Assembly: GCF_016805305.1 (NCBI RefSeq)
Contig: NZ_JAERQN010000001.1
Coordinates: forward strand, 186,001-250,000
DNA length: 64,000 bases
From: Falsiroseomonas ponticola
Lineage (GTDB): Bacteria; Pseudomonadota; Alphaproteobacteria; Acetobacterales; Acetobacteraceae
Direction of reading: 5' to 3'
Under the pieces are notes generated by a model, which saw only the letters and a program-made list of their open reading frames with translations, ran no database searches and had not been told where the DNA came from. The translations under genes and the position numbers were made by a program. This document shows, in pieces, positions 35,464 through 43,965 of the stretch. Position 1 is the stretch's first letter. Every line of letters begins with the position of its first letter.

Positions 35464-36330
35464 TCAGGCCAGGCCGAGCGCGCGCGCCGGCGCGAAGACC
35501 TCCTCCACCGCCACCGGCCGGGGCAGCAGCCCCTGCGCGAGGCAGGTCCGGATGATGTGCGCGATGGGCGCCTGCATCGCCTCCTCGCCCATCGGCAGCA
35601 TGTCCGGCAGCGCCTCCGGCTTCGCCGCGCGCAGCGCCGCCATCAGCGCGGCGACTTCCCCGGTCCGCGTCTCCGCCACATCCTGCCGCACGACGAGGAT
35701 GTGGTTCACGGGCACGATGCCATGCCGTGCGAACCAGGCCTGCGCCGCCTGCTCCGGCGCCGTGATCACCGGCGCGAAGATGGGATCATCCGGCAGGTCG
35801 TTGCCGAGGATCGCGGCATCGAGCTCCCCGTTCCGCAGCAGCTCCGGCAGGCTGCCCTCCGGCAGGTGCTCGACGAAATCAGGGTCCGCGTATTCCGCGA
35901 CATGCGCGCCTTCCTGCGTCGCCCAGCGCATCGCCTGGGTCGGCAGCCCGGATTCCTCGGCCAGGATGGCGCGCACCCACATGCCCGTGGTCTGGGTATA
36001 GGCCCGCACGCCGACCCGCTTGCCGGCCAGCCCCGCCGGCGTGAGGTCCGGCCGGCTCGCCAGCCGGATGATGCAGCGATGCTGGAAGCGCGCGGCCAGC
36101 GTCACCGGCAGCAGCACGATGGGCTTGCCATAGGCCAGCGCCTGTAGCGCGGTGACGATCGCCATCTCGCTGGCGTCGTAGCGGCCTTCCCGCGCCATGG
36201 GGGCAAAGGCGCGGTGGATGGGCTTCACCGCCTCGAAGGCCAGGGGCGTGCCATCCGGCAGCGCGCTTGCCGCCTTCAACCCCGTGGTCAGCCTGCTATC
36301 GGCGATGGCGAGGCGGAGCGGCGTGCTCAT
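35464..36330 (-). CDS. 4,5-dihydroxyphthalate decarboxylase-like protein (binding-protein fold, cytoplasmic)
   Basis: 288 residues with no signal peptide: the ATG is followed directly by STPLRLAIADSRLTTGLKA. The body resembles the 4,5-dihydroxyphthalate decarboxylase/PhnD-type fold: RYDASEMAIVTALQALAYG (about 49-67), LAGKRVGVRAYTQTTGMWVRAIL (about 104-126). Because it lacks an export signal, an enzymatic role is more likely than transport. It sits between a Bug receptor and an amidohydrolase, a set that fits breakdown of an aromatic diacid, but this is inference; an unexported NMT1-like protein is the alternative. Confidence 0.7.
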   Translation of the reverse strand: MSTPLRLAIADSRLTTGLKAASALPDGTPLAFEAVKPIHRAFAPMAREGRYDASEMAIVTALQALAYGKPIVLLPVTLAARFQHRCIIRLASRPDLTPAGLAGKRVGVRAYTQTTGMWVRAILAEESGLPTQAMRWATQEGAHVAEYADPDFVEHLPEGSLPELLRNGELDAAILGNDLPDDPIFAPVITAPEQAAQAWFARHGIVPVNHILVVRQDVAETRTGEVAALMAALRAAKPEALPDMLPMGEEAMQAPIAHIIRTCLAQGLLPRPVAVEEVFAPARALGLA

Positions 36331-36331
36331 C

Positions 36332-37190
36332 TCACGCCCCCTTCAGCGCGGGATAGACGCGCTGCGCGGTGCCGCCCAGGATCCGGTCGCGGTCGGCCTC
36401 CGACAGGCTCTCCAGCGCCGCCAGGCTGCGTTCCAGCAGATGCGGCAGCCCCCCCGCATGGGCCGGGAAGTTCGACCCCCACATGATCCGCCCGGCCCCG
36501 AAGCGGGCCAGCAATTCCGCCAGCAGCGCGGCGGGGGTGGAGGCGCCCTCCCCCGCCAGGTCCAGCGCCCGCGTGGTCAGCTTGAGCACGACCTGCGGAT
36601 AGGCCGCCAGGTCGAACAGCGCCGCCGCCTTCGCATAGGGCGGGCCATCGGCGAGTTCCGGCCGCGCCAGGTGGTCCAGCAGCACCGTCACGCCGGGGAA
36701 GCGGTCCATCATGGCGCGCAGCGCGGGGATGCCCTTGGCCGTCATCTGCATGGCGATGGGCAGGCCCAGCCTCTCCGCCGCCGCCCAGCCGGCATGGCCG
36801 CGCGGATCGTCGATCCACCCCGCCTGGCCCGGCATGGTGGTGCCCGTCGTGAACAGCCGGAGCCCCGAGAATCCCAGCCCGTGCCAGTGATGGATGCGCT
36901 CCACCGCGTCCGGGGCGAGGATGTCCACGGAAAACACCCCCGCCAGCCGCCCGCGATGCGGCGCGATGGAATCGGCGACGCAGGAATTGTCGTGCCCATA
37001 GGCGGTGGAGGCCTGCACCACCACGGCCTTGGCGATGCCCGCCGCCTCCATGGCGGCGAGCAACCCCGCCACCTCCACCGGCCGCTCGGCCGACCAGTCG
37101 GACTGCTTGCCCCCCAGCGGCGCCGTCGGGTTAGCGCACCCGGTCGGTGGAGATGACGTGCGTGTGGGTGTCGATGATCAGGCCTGGCAT
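36332..37190 (-). pseudogene. Amidohydrolase (2-pyrone-4,6-dicarboxylate lactonase-like branch) interrupted by a single-base frameshift
   Basis: From ATG 37190 the frame reads MPGLIIDTHTHVISTDRVR and then hits TAA. If the extra base in the T pair at 37131-37132 is removed, reading continues as YPTAPLGGKQSDWSAERP into the long frame that runs to 36332, giving about 285 residues. DTHTHV is the metal-binding motif of the amidohydrolase family; LLDHLARPE and IMWGSNFPA further on are typical as well. The length 859 is 3n+1, as expected for one inserted base. Either a true recent mutation or a sequencing error; downstream initiation would lose the metal site. Confidence 0.85.
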
Positions 37191-37273
37191 GCGTTTCCCC
37201 TTTCCCCCAGCCTGCCCGCCGGCCCCCGCCCCCGCTACGCAAGATCGTCGGCCGAGGTCATAAGCTCAGGGCT

Positions 37274-38575
37274 ATGCCCACCACCCCGCCCCGGCTCCGC
37301 GACATCGAGGCCCTGCTCGCGGCGGCCGAGGATGGCAGCCTCGGCGCCGCCGCCCGCCGCCTCGGCCTTTCCCAGCCCGCCCTCAGCCAGGCCATCACCC
37401 GGCTGGAAGCCGCGGTCGGCCAGCCTTTGCTGCTGCGCGGCCCGCGCGGCAGCTTCGCCTCGGAGGCCGGCGCGCGCTTCCTCGCGCGCTGCCGGCGCAT
37501 GATGGGGCAGCTCCAGGCCGGCCTCGCCGCCTGCCGCAGCGCGGCGCGGGTCGGGCTGCTGACCGACACGGCGGCCGAGACCCATCGCGCCATCGTGCGC
37601 GCCGGCAGCTTCTCCGCCGCGGCCCGGCTGCGCGGCGTCTCCCTGCCCACGCTGGCGCGCACCGCGCGGGGGCTGGAAGGCGCGCTCGGCGTGCCGCTCT
37701 ATCGCCGCGCCGCCGGCGGCATGGTGCCGCTGCCCGGCGGGGTGGAGCTCGGCCGCCGCCTCGCCCTGGCGGCGGAGGAGCTGGACCAGGGCCTGGCGGA
37801 ACTCGCGGCCAGCGGCCGGGTGGAGTGGTTCCGCCTCGGCACCCTGCCCATGCTGCCGCAGGACGAACTCGCCCGCGCCATCGCCGGACTCGGCGTGGGG
37901 CCTGACGCCGGACTCGGCGTGGGGCCGGACGCCGGACTCGGCGTGGGGGCGGACGCCGGGCTCGGCGTGGGGCCGGACGCCGGGCTCGGCGTGGGGCCTG
38001 ACGCCGCGCTCGGCGCCGGCCCGCGGGTGACGCTGCGCGACGGCACCCATGCCGCGCTGCTGGACCAGCTCCGCCACGGCGCGATCGACGCCATCCTGGG
38101 CGCGCTGCGGAACCCCGCCCCGGCCGATGACGTGGTGGAGGAGATGCTGTCCCCCGACCCCTTCGTCATCGCCGCCGCCGCCGGCCATCCGCTGGCCCAT
38201 GGCGGCCCCGTCGCCGCCGCCGCGCTGGCCGCGCAGGACTGGGTGGTGCCGGAACCCGGCCTGCCCCGCCGCGCGACGGCCGAGGCCCTCTTCGCCACCC
38301 TGCCCCGGCACCCGCGCCTGGCGATGGAGACCAATTCCCCCCACGCCACCATCGCGCTGCTGCGCCGCACCCGGGCGTTGGCGCTGCTGTCCCGCCGCCA
38401 GGTCGCCGCGGCGCCCGGGCTGGTGGCGCTGCCGGTGCCGCCGCTCGGCCCGCCGCGTGCCATCGGCCTGACCACGCGGCGGGACTGGCTGCCCACCCCC
38501 GGCCAGCGCGCGGTGCTGGAGGCGCTGCGCCAGGCCTTCGCCGCGGTCAGCCCTGGCGCCGAAGGCTCCGCGTGA
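37274..38575 (+). CDS. LysR-type regulator with two HTH domains and a GLGVGPDA repeat
   Basis: 433 residues, about 130 longer than normal LysR proteins. HTH 1 covers about 8-66 (GSLGAAARRLGLSQPALSQAITRLE), HTH 2 about 99-157 (GSFSAAARLRGVSLPTLARTARGLE), so the DNA-binding domain is duplicated. The effector domain starts near 188 and is interrupted at 205-244 by five copies of an 8-residue repeat, before resuming with VTLRDGTHAALLDQLRHGAIDAILGAL. It is divergent (83 bases) from the frameshifted amidohydrolase and most likely controls the operon 34475-37190. The 3' end overlaps the GNAT gene by 29 bases. Confidence 0.9.
   Translation: MPTTPPRLRDIEALLAAAEDGSLGAAARRLGLSQPALSQAITRLEAAVGQPLLLRGPRGSFASEAGARFLARCRRMMGQLQAGLAACRSAARVGLLTDTAAETHRAIVRAGSFSAAARLRGVSLPTLARTARGLEGALGVPLYRRAAGGMVPLPGGVELGRRLALAAEELDQGLAELAASGRVEWFRLGTLPMLPQDELARAIAGLGVGPDAGLGVGPDAGLGVGADAGLGVGPDAGLGVGPDAALGAGPRVTLRDGTHAALLDQLRHGAIDAILGALRNPAPADDVVEEMLSPDPFVIAAAAGHPLAHGGPVAAAALAAQDWVVPEPGLPRRATAEALFATLPRHPRLAMETNSPHATIALLRRTRALALLSRRQVAAAPGLVALPVPPLGPPRAIGLTTRRDWLPTPGQRAVLEALRQAFAAVSPGAEGSA
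37886..38005 (+). repeat. 24-bp tandem repeat, five copies, in frame
   Basis: Five adjacent 24-bp units encode GLGVGPDA (third copy GLGVGADA), followed by a degenerate ALGAGPR. The copies are nearly identical at DNA level, much more so than the 63-bp repeat at 6894, which points to recent expansion. It lies in the LysR effector domain where a helix with the usual F-x-x-x-x-P pattern is expected. Confidence 0.95.
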
Positions 38576-38996
38576 AGCGCGCGCCGGCCTCCGTGAACCC
38601 GGTCGCGGCGCAGAAGCCGCGCATCGCCTCCCCGGCCTCGGCCAGCGCCATCTCCAGCGCCCCGCAGCCGGCGCTGCGCGCGGCCTGGGACGCCGCCTTC
38701 ACCAGCAGCCGCCCGAGGCCCCGCCGCCGGCTGTCCCGCCCCACCAGCAGCAGCGTCACCTGCGCCACCGGCCGGTCTTCCAGCAGGGAGGCATACCAAT
38801 GCACGGCGATGACGCCGCTCGGCGGCCCCCATTCCTGCGCGATCAGCACCGCGCCCGGGCCCTGGCGCAGCGCCTCCAGCCGCGCGGCGACGACGCGGCC
38901 CGCGGCCTCCGCCCCGCCCTCCGCCAGCAATTCCGCCAGCCCCGCCGCATCGGCCGCCGTCGCGGCGCGGATCTCCAGCCCGTGGCGGGATGTCAC
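38547..38996 (-). CDS. GNAT family N-acetyltransferase
   Basis: 149 residues assuming GTG 38996, followed by TSRHGLEIRAATAADAAGLAELL, a usual GNAT start. The acetyl-CoA loop is RDSRRRGLGRLLVKAA (motif R/Q-x-x-G-x-G/A, about 93-108). No ATG is found nearby in frame; an upstream ATG would push the gene into the divergent DUF2141 gene. Substrate unknown. It overlaps the 3' end of the LysR gene. Confidence 0.82.
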   Translation of the reverse strand: MTSRHGLEIRAATAADAAGLAELLAEGGAEAAGRVVAARLEALRQGPGAVLIAQEWGPPSGVIAVHWYASLLEDRPVAQVTLLLVGRDSRRRGLGRLLVKAASQAARSAGCGALEMALAEAGEAMRGFCAATGFTEAGARFTRSLRRQG

Positions 38997-39078
38997 GCGG
39001 CGCCACCCCGCCAGGCGTTGACGGCATCGCGCCCGCCATGCCACGGACTTGGGCTTGTCACAGTGAAGGCCTCCGCCG

Positions 39079-39504
39079 ATGCGCCGCCCGTTGATGATGG
39101 CCTGCATCCTGCTCTCCGCCACCCCCGGGCTGGCGGCGGAACTCACGGTAAGCGTGACCAACATCCGCTCCGCGGAGGGCCGGATCGGCTGCCTGCTCTT
39201 CAACGCGGAGCGCGGCTTCCCCGGCGACCCCACCGCCGCCCTGCTGCTGCGCTCCCAGCCCGCCGCCACCGCCGGCGTGCGCTGCCGGTTCGAAGGCATC
39301 GCCCCCGGCACCTATGCCGTCGCCGTCTCCCACGACGCCAACGGCAATGGCCGCACGGACACCAACATGTTCGGCATCCCGACCGAGGATTGGGGCGTCT
39401 CCAACAACATCCGCCCCACCATGCGCGCCCCCCGCTTCGAGGAATCGGCCGTGACGGTGGCGGAGGGCCCGCCCCGCGGGATCGAGATCCGGCTCGGCCG
39501 CTGA
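39079..39504 (+). CDS. DUF2141 family exported protein
   Basis: 141 residues. Signal peptide MRRPLMMACILLSATPGLAA, then the DUF2141 beta-sandwich pattern: LTVSVTNIRSAEGRIGCLLFN, APGTYAVAVSHDANGNGRTDTNMFGIPTEDWGVSNN. The DANGNG segment looks like a calcium-binding loop. Role of the family is not known. It precedes the TIGR03032 gene by 13 bases. Confidence 0.9.
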   Translation: MRRPLMMACILLSATPGLAAELTVSVTNIRSAEGRIGCLLFNAERGFPGDPTAALLLRSQPAATAGVRCRFEGIAPGTYAVAVSHDANGNGRTDTNMFGIPTEDWGVSNNIRPTMRAPRFEESAVTVAEGPPRGIEIRLGR

Positions 39505-39517
39505 CCCGCCGCCCGCC

Positions 39518-40630
39518 ATGACCGCCGCGCCACCCCTCATCCGCACCGGCGGCGACAGCGCGCCCCCCTATTCCGTCCAGGCCTCCCCGGGCTTCGCCGC
39601 CTGGCTGCACGCGGCCGGGGCCACCCTCGCCCTCACCACCTACCAGATCGGCAAGGTCTTCCTGATCGGGGCGGAGGGCGAGGCCGCGCTCTCGGTCAGC
39701 GAACGCACCTTCGAACGCTGCCTCGGCATCGCCTCGGACGGCAGCTCCGGCTTCGTCCTGGCCGGGCTCAACGCCATCTGGCGCTTCGGCAACGTCGTCC
39801 CCCCGGGGCGGGAGCTGGAGGGGCATGACGCCGTCTATGTGCCCCAGGCCGCCTGGTTCACCGGCGACGTCTTCGCCCATGATGTCGGCGTGGCGCCGGA
39901 TGGCCGGCCGGTCTTCGTCAACACGCTCTTCTCCTGCATCGCCGCGGTGGACGAACGGTCGAGCTTCCGCCCGGTCTGGACGCCGCCCTTCATCTCCGCC
40001 CTCGCGCCCCAGGATCGCTGCCACCTCAACGGCCTCGCCATGGATGCCGCCGCCATGCCCCGCTACGCGACCGCGGCCGGGGAGACGGATGGCCCGCGCG
40101 GCTGGCGGGAGAACCGCGTGGGCCGCGGCGTGGTGCTGGATATCGCCACCGGCGCCGTGGTCTGCCGCGGCCTGACCATGCCCCATTCGCCACGGCTGCA
40201 TGATGGCCGCCTCTACGTGCTGAATGCCGGCACGGGCGAACTCGGCCTGGTCGATGTCGCGGCGGGGCGCTTCCACCCGCTGGCCTTCCTGCCCGGCTTC
40301 ACCCGCGGGCTCGTCCTGCATGGCGGCCACGCGCTGGTCGGCCTGTCCCTGCCGCGCGCGAACGAGGTCTTCGCCGGCCTGCCGCTGGATGACCGGCTGA
40401 AGGCGGAAGGCTTCCAGCCGCAATGCGCGCTGGTCGTGGTGGAGCTGTCATCCGGCAAGGCGCTGCACTGGCTGCGCCTCGGCGGGGTGGTGCGGGAACT
40501 CTACGACGTCGCGCTGCTGCCCCGCGCCCGCCGGCCCATGCTGGTCGGCATGCAGCAGGCGGGCCCGATCAACCGCCTGGTCCTGCGCGGGCCCGACCTG
40601 GCGCTGGACGCGCTGCGCCGCCCGTCCTGA
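39518..40630 (+). CDS. TIGR03032 family protein
   Basis: 370 residues, recognised by PGFAAWLHAAGATLALTTYQIGKVFLIG near the start and by the WTPPFISALAPQDRCHLNGLAMD segment around 150-175. The chain seems to form a beta-propeller (repeated GHD, GRLYVLNAGTGELGLVD-like blades). No signal peptide is evident. Function unknown; in other genomes members are linked to tetratricopeptide and surface-protein genes. Stop is 3 bases from the convergent livF stop. Confidence 0.88.
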   Translation: MTAAPPLIRTGGDSAPPYSVQASPGFAAWLHAAGATLALTTYQIGKVFLIGAEGEAALSVSERTFERCLGIASDGSSGFVLAGLNAIWRFGNVVPPGRELEGHDAVYVPQAAWFTGDVFAHDVGVAPDGRPVFVNTLFSCIAAVDERSSFRPVWTPPFISALAPQDRCHLNGLAMDAAAMPRYATAAGETDGPRGWRENRVGRGVVLDIATGAVVCRGLTMPHSPRLHDGRLYVLNAGTGELGLVDVAAGRFHPLAFLPGFTRGLVLHGGHALVGLSLPRANEVFAGLPLDDRLKAEGFQPQCALVVVELSSGKALHWLRLGGVVRELYDVALLPRARRPMLVGMQQAGPINRLVLRGPDLALDALRRPS

Positions 40631-40633
40631 GGT

Positions 40634-41311
40634 TCAGCCCGGCGCCGCCATCGCGCTGTCATGCGCGATCTCGCCGCGCTCGATCACATAGGTCGAATCG
40701 ACCAGCGGCGTCAGCAGCGACGGGTTGCTCTCCGTCACCAGCAGCGCGACATCGGGGAAGGAGGCATGCAGCCCGCGCAGCGCCTCCGCGTAGCGCAGCG
40801 CCAGGGCGGGTGCCAGGCCCTGGAAGGGCTCGTCCAGCAGCACGGCGCGGGTGCCGACCATCAGCGCGCGGCCCAGCGCCACCATCTTGCCCTGCCCGCC
40901 CGAAAGCCCCGCGGCGCGCCGATCCGCCAAGGTCGCGAGTTCGGGCAGGAAGGTGAAGACGGCATCCAGCCGCCGCGTGATCTCCGCCTTCGGCAGGCGC
41001 AGCACCTCCGCCGGCAGCAGCAGGTTCTGCCGCACGCTGAACAGCCCGAAGAGGCGCCGTTCCTCCGGCGCATAGCCGATGCCGAGCCGCGTGCGGTGAT
41101 GCGCGGGCAGCGCCGTCGCGTCCTCCCCGCCGATCATCACGCGCCCGCCGCGCAGCGGCAGCAGGCCCATCAGGGCGCGCAGCGTCGTCGTCTTGCCCGC
41201 GCCGTTGCGCCCGATCAGCGCCACGCGGCCGCCGGGCGGCAGGACGAGCGAGACGCCGCGCAGCACCGGCGCGCCGGCGATGTCGGCCACCACGGATTGC
41301 AGCTCAAGCAT
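40634..41311 (-). CDS. Branched-chain-type ABC transporter ATP-binding protein (LivF family)
   Basis: 225 residues. Walker A GRNGAGKTT, IGYAPEERRLF, signature LSGGQGKMVALG, Walker B AVLLDEPFQGLAP. The switch region reads LLVTESNPSL in place of the usual VEQN, a small departure. It overlaps the LivG gene by 8 bases and is the last gene of the second HAAT operon. Confidence 0.92.
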   Translation of the reverse strand: MLELQSVVADIAGAPVLRGVSLVLPPGGRVALIGRNGAGKTTTLRALMGLLPLRGGRVMIGGEDATALPAHHRTRLGIGYAPEERRLFGLFSVRQNLLLPAEVLRLPKAEITRRLDAVFTFLPELATLADRRAAGLSGGQGKMVALGRALMVGTRAVLLDEPFQGLAPALALRYAEALRGLHASFPDVALLVTESNPSLLTPLVDSTYVIERGEIAHDSAMAAPG

Positions 41312-42074
41312 GGGCGCCCCCCGCGGCCGGCCGTTCGATCCCGATCACGTCGCGCTGCACGGCGGGGTCGGAGAGGATCTGCGCCGGCGGGCCCAGCGCG
41401 GCGATCCTGCCCTGCGACCAGACCGCGACGCGATCCGCGAAGCGCTCCACCACATCCATGTCGTGCTCGACGAAGACCGCCGTGACGCGGGCATCGCGCA
41501 GCACGCGCACCAGCGTCTCCACGATCCCCATCTTCTCCGCCGCCGCCACGCCGCTGGTGGGCTCGTCCATCAGCAGCAGGCGCGGCTTCAGCGCGACGGC
41601 CATGGCGATGTCGGCGAGCTTGCGCGTGCCCTCGTTCAGCGCATCCGCGCGCTGCGCCGCCACCGGCAGCAGGCCGAAGCGGTCGAGCAATCCCCGCGCC
41701 TCCTGCCGCCAGGCGGGGCGCAGCAGCGGCGCGAAGGGAGACCAGATCCCCTCCCGCGACGCGATGGCCAGCGCGGCGTTCTCCTCCACCGTGTGCTCGG
41801 AGAAGAGCTGCGGCAGCTGGAAGGACCGCGCGACGCCGCGGCGCACGATGTCGCGGGGGCGGCGGCCGGTGATCTCCGCGCCGTCATAGGTGATGGTCCC
41901 GCCCTGCGGCTTCAGGTAGCCCGTGGTCATGTTGATGAAGGTGGTCTTGCCCGCGCCGTTCGGGCCGATGATGGCGAGGAACTCGCCCTCCATCACATCC
42001 AGGTCGATGCCATCCGCGGCCTTCACGCCGCCGAAGGCGAGCTTCAGCCCGCGGGCTTCGAGCAGCGCCTTCAT
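41304..42074 (-). CDS. Branched-chain-type ABC transporter ATP-binding protein (LivG family)
   Basis: 256 residues from ATG 42074. Walker A GPNGAGKTT, ARSFQLPQLFSEHTVEENAAL, Walker B LLLMDEPTSGVAAAEK and VEHDMDVVERF are present. The signature is LNEGTRKLADIAM, lacking the SGG of the normal motif. It overlaps the LivM gene by 4 bases. Confidence 0.92.
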   Translation of the reverse strand: MKALLEARGLKLAFGGVKAADGIDLDVMEGEFLAIIGPNGAGKTTFINMTTGYLKPQGGTITYDGAEITGRRPRDIVRRGVARSFQLPQLFSEHTVEENAALAIASREGIWSPFAPLLRPAWRQEARGLLDRFGLLPVAAQRADALNEGTRKLADIAMAVALKPRLLLMDEPTSGVAAAEKMGIVETLVRVLRDARVTAVFVEHDMDVVERFADRVAVWSQGRIAALGPPAQILSDPAVQRDVIGIERPAAGGAHA

Positions 42075-43015
42075 GCCACGCGCCCCCGCTGCAGCCGGCT
42101 CGACACCATTCCCCAGATGCCGCCCCGCGCGAACAGGATCACCAGCAGCAGCACCGCGCCCAGGATCATCTGCCACATGTCGGCGACCGTCGCCGCCGCA
42201 TAGACCCGCACCAGCTCATAGGCCGCGGCGCCGAGGAAGGGCCCCAGCACGCCGCCCGCCCCGCCCAGGATGGCGATGAAGACCAGCTCCCCCGACGCCG
42301 TCCAATAGGCCAGCAGCGGCGTGACGTGGCGGGACGTCATCGCGATCAGCGCCCCCGCGCAGCCCGCCATCAGCGCGGAGAGCACATAGGCGGAGAGCAG
42401 CACGCTGCGCGACGAGACGCCCATGAAATCCAGCCGCGTCTCCCGCGTCTTGATCGCCGACAGCGCCTGCCCCATGGGAGAGGCCAGATAGACCCGCGCG
42501 AAGACCCCGAAGCCCAGCGCCAGCGCCAGCGCCAGGCCGAAGATCGTCCATTCGTAGGAGACGCGATCCAGCGGCACGCCCGCGACGGTCAGCGACGGCA
42601 CGCGGATGCCATCCGTGCCGCGGGTGTAGTGGTAGAACTTCTCCAGCATGGAATGGAACACCATGCTCAGCGCCAGGTTGAGCATGCCGAAGAAGATCTC
42701 CCGGTAGCGGGAGACGAAGAGGCCGATCAACAGTCCGGCAACGGTGGTGCCGAGTGCCGCCGCCACCAGCAGCAGCACCGCATCCGGCATGGCGGGCGCG
42801 AGGAAGGCCACCGTATAGGCGCCGAGCGCCACATACAGCGCATGGCCGAAGCTCACCTGGCCTGCCCGCAGCAGCAGCATGATGCCGAGCACCGCGATGC
42901 CCTTGGCGAGCGCGATGGTGAGGACGAATTTCAGCCAGGGCGTCGCCATCGCCGCCAGCACCATCGCGGCCGCGCCCAGCAGCGCCAGCAGGAGTTCGAT
43001 GCGGGGAAGGGTCAT
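42071..43015 (-). CDS. Branched-chain-type ABC transporter permease (LivM family)
   Basis: 314 residues. LivM features: LLLRAGQVSFGHALYVALGAYTVAFLAP around 47-75, LFVSRYREIFFGMLNLALSMV, the loop LSAIKTRETRLDFMGV and ILGGAGGVLGPFLGAAAYE. Multi-pass inner-membrane subunit overlapping livH by 4 bases. Confidence 0.93.
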   Translation of the reverse strand: MTLPRIELLLALLGAAAMVLAAMATPWLKFVLTIALAKGIAVLGIMLLLRAGQVSFGHALYVALGAYTVAFLAPAMPDAVLLLVAAALGTTVAGLLIGLFVSRYREIFFGMLNLALSMVFHSMLEKFYHYTRGTDGIRVPSLTVAGVPLDRVSYEWTIFGLALALALGFGVFARVYLASPMGQALSAIKTRETRLDFMGVSSRSVLLSAYVLSALMAGCAGALIAMTSRHVTPLLAYWTASGELVFIAILGGAGGVLGPFLGAAAYELVRVYAAATVADMWQMILGAVLLLVILFARGGIWGMVSSRLQRGRVA

Positions 43016-43947
43016 ACGCGCCTCGTCTCCACCACGCCGAACAGCCCCTGCGGGCGCACCAGCAGCACGGCCACCATGATGAGGTAGGGCACCACCACCT
43101 CCAGCTCCGGCTGGAAGGTGACCGCGATGGACCGCCCGATGCCGATCATCAGCGCGGTCAGCGCCGCGCCCTCGATCTGCCCGAGCCCCGCCGTCGCCAC
43201 CACGGCGAAGGACAGCACGATGGTGGAAGCGCCGATGCCCGGCACGAGGGAGGCCGTGGGCGTGGACAGCGCGCCCCCCAGCGCCGCCAGCATGGCGCCG
43301 AAGGTGAAGGTCAGCAGATAGACCTTGCGCGCGTCGATCCCCATGGCCGTCGCGGCTTCCCGGTCCGTCGTCACCGCCAGGATCACGCGCCCCGTCAGCG
43401 TCCGCCGCAGGAACAGCGCCAGGCCCAGCAGCGTCACGGCGGCCACCGCGGGCAGCAGGATCACCTGGTAGGTATTGTAGGGAATGACATCCAGGCCGAA
43501 GGGCACATCGACCGTGCCCATCAGCGATACCGGCGCGCTGAAGGAGACGGGCTGCACGCCCCAGACCAGCTTCTGCGCATCCTCCAGGATCATGAACAGC
43601 GCGAAGGTGACCAGCAGCTGCAGCACCGGCTCCTCGCTGTAGATGCGCCGCAGCAGCAGCCGCTCGATCAGCGGGCCCAGCACCAGGCCCACGATCATCG
43701 CCGCCAGCAGCAGCGCCGGCAGGGACGCCCAGGCGGGCAGCCCTGCCGAGGTGAAGAAGAGGCCGATCGAGGCCGCCGCATAGGCGCCGATCGCGAACAG
43801 GCTGCCATGCGCCACGTTCAGCACGCGCAGCACGCCGAAGACCAGGTTGAGGCCCACGGCCACCATGAAGATCAGCGCGGCGCTCGCGATGCCATCCAGC
43901 AGCGCGAGGCCGAGCAGCGCTCCGTTCTGTTCGAACCAGTCACCCAT
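43012..43947 (-). CDS. Branched-chain-type ABC transporter permease (LivH family)
   Basis: 311 residues. LivH features: LLDGIASAALIFMVAVGLNLVFGVLRVLNVAHGSLFAIGAYAA at the start, the coupling loop REAATAMGIDARKVYLL and GLGQIEGAALTALMIGIGRS near the end. It follows the receptor gene by 18 bases. Pore subunit of the second HAAT importer. Confidence 0.93.
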   Translation of the reverse strand: MGDWFEQNGALLGLALLDGIASAALIFMVAVGLNLVFGVLRVLNVAHGSLFAIGAYAAASIGLFFTSAGLPAWASLPALLLAAMIVGLVLGPLIERLLLRRIYSEEPVLQLLVTFALFMILEDAQKLVWGVQPVSFSAPVSLMGTVDVPFGLDVIPYNTYQVILLPAVAAVTLLGLALFLRRTLTGRVILAVTTDREAATAMGIDARKVYLLTFTFGAMLAALGGALSTPTASLVPGIGASTIVLSFAVVATAGLGQIEGAALTALMIGIGRSIAVTFQPELEVVVPYLIMVAVLLVRPQGLFGVVETRRV

Positions 43948-43965
43948 GCGATGCGGCCCTTCGCG

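Noticed and set aside
37260..37275. LysR-type site ATAAGC-N4-GGCTAT over the start codon of the double-HTH LysR gene
   Set aside because: Imperfect arms and wrong spacing (N12 rather than N11); kept out of the feature list.
37886..38005. Repeat array considered as CRISPR or iteron origin
   Set aside because: 24-bp units are directly adjacent, in frame, and lie inside the LysR coding sequence; no replication gene is nearby.
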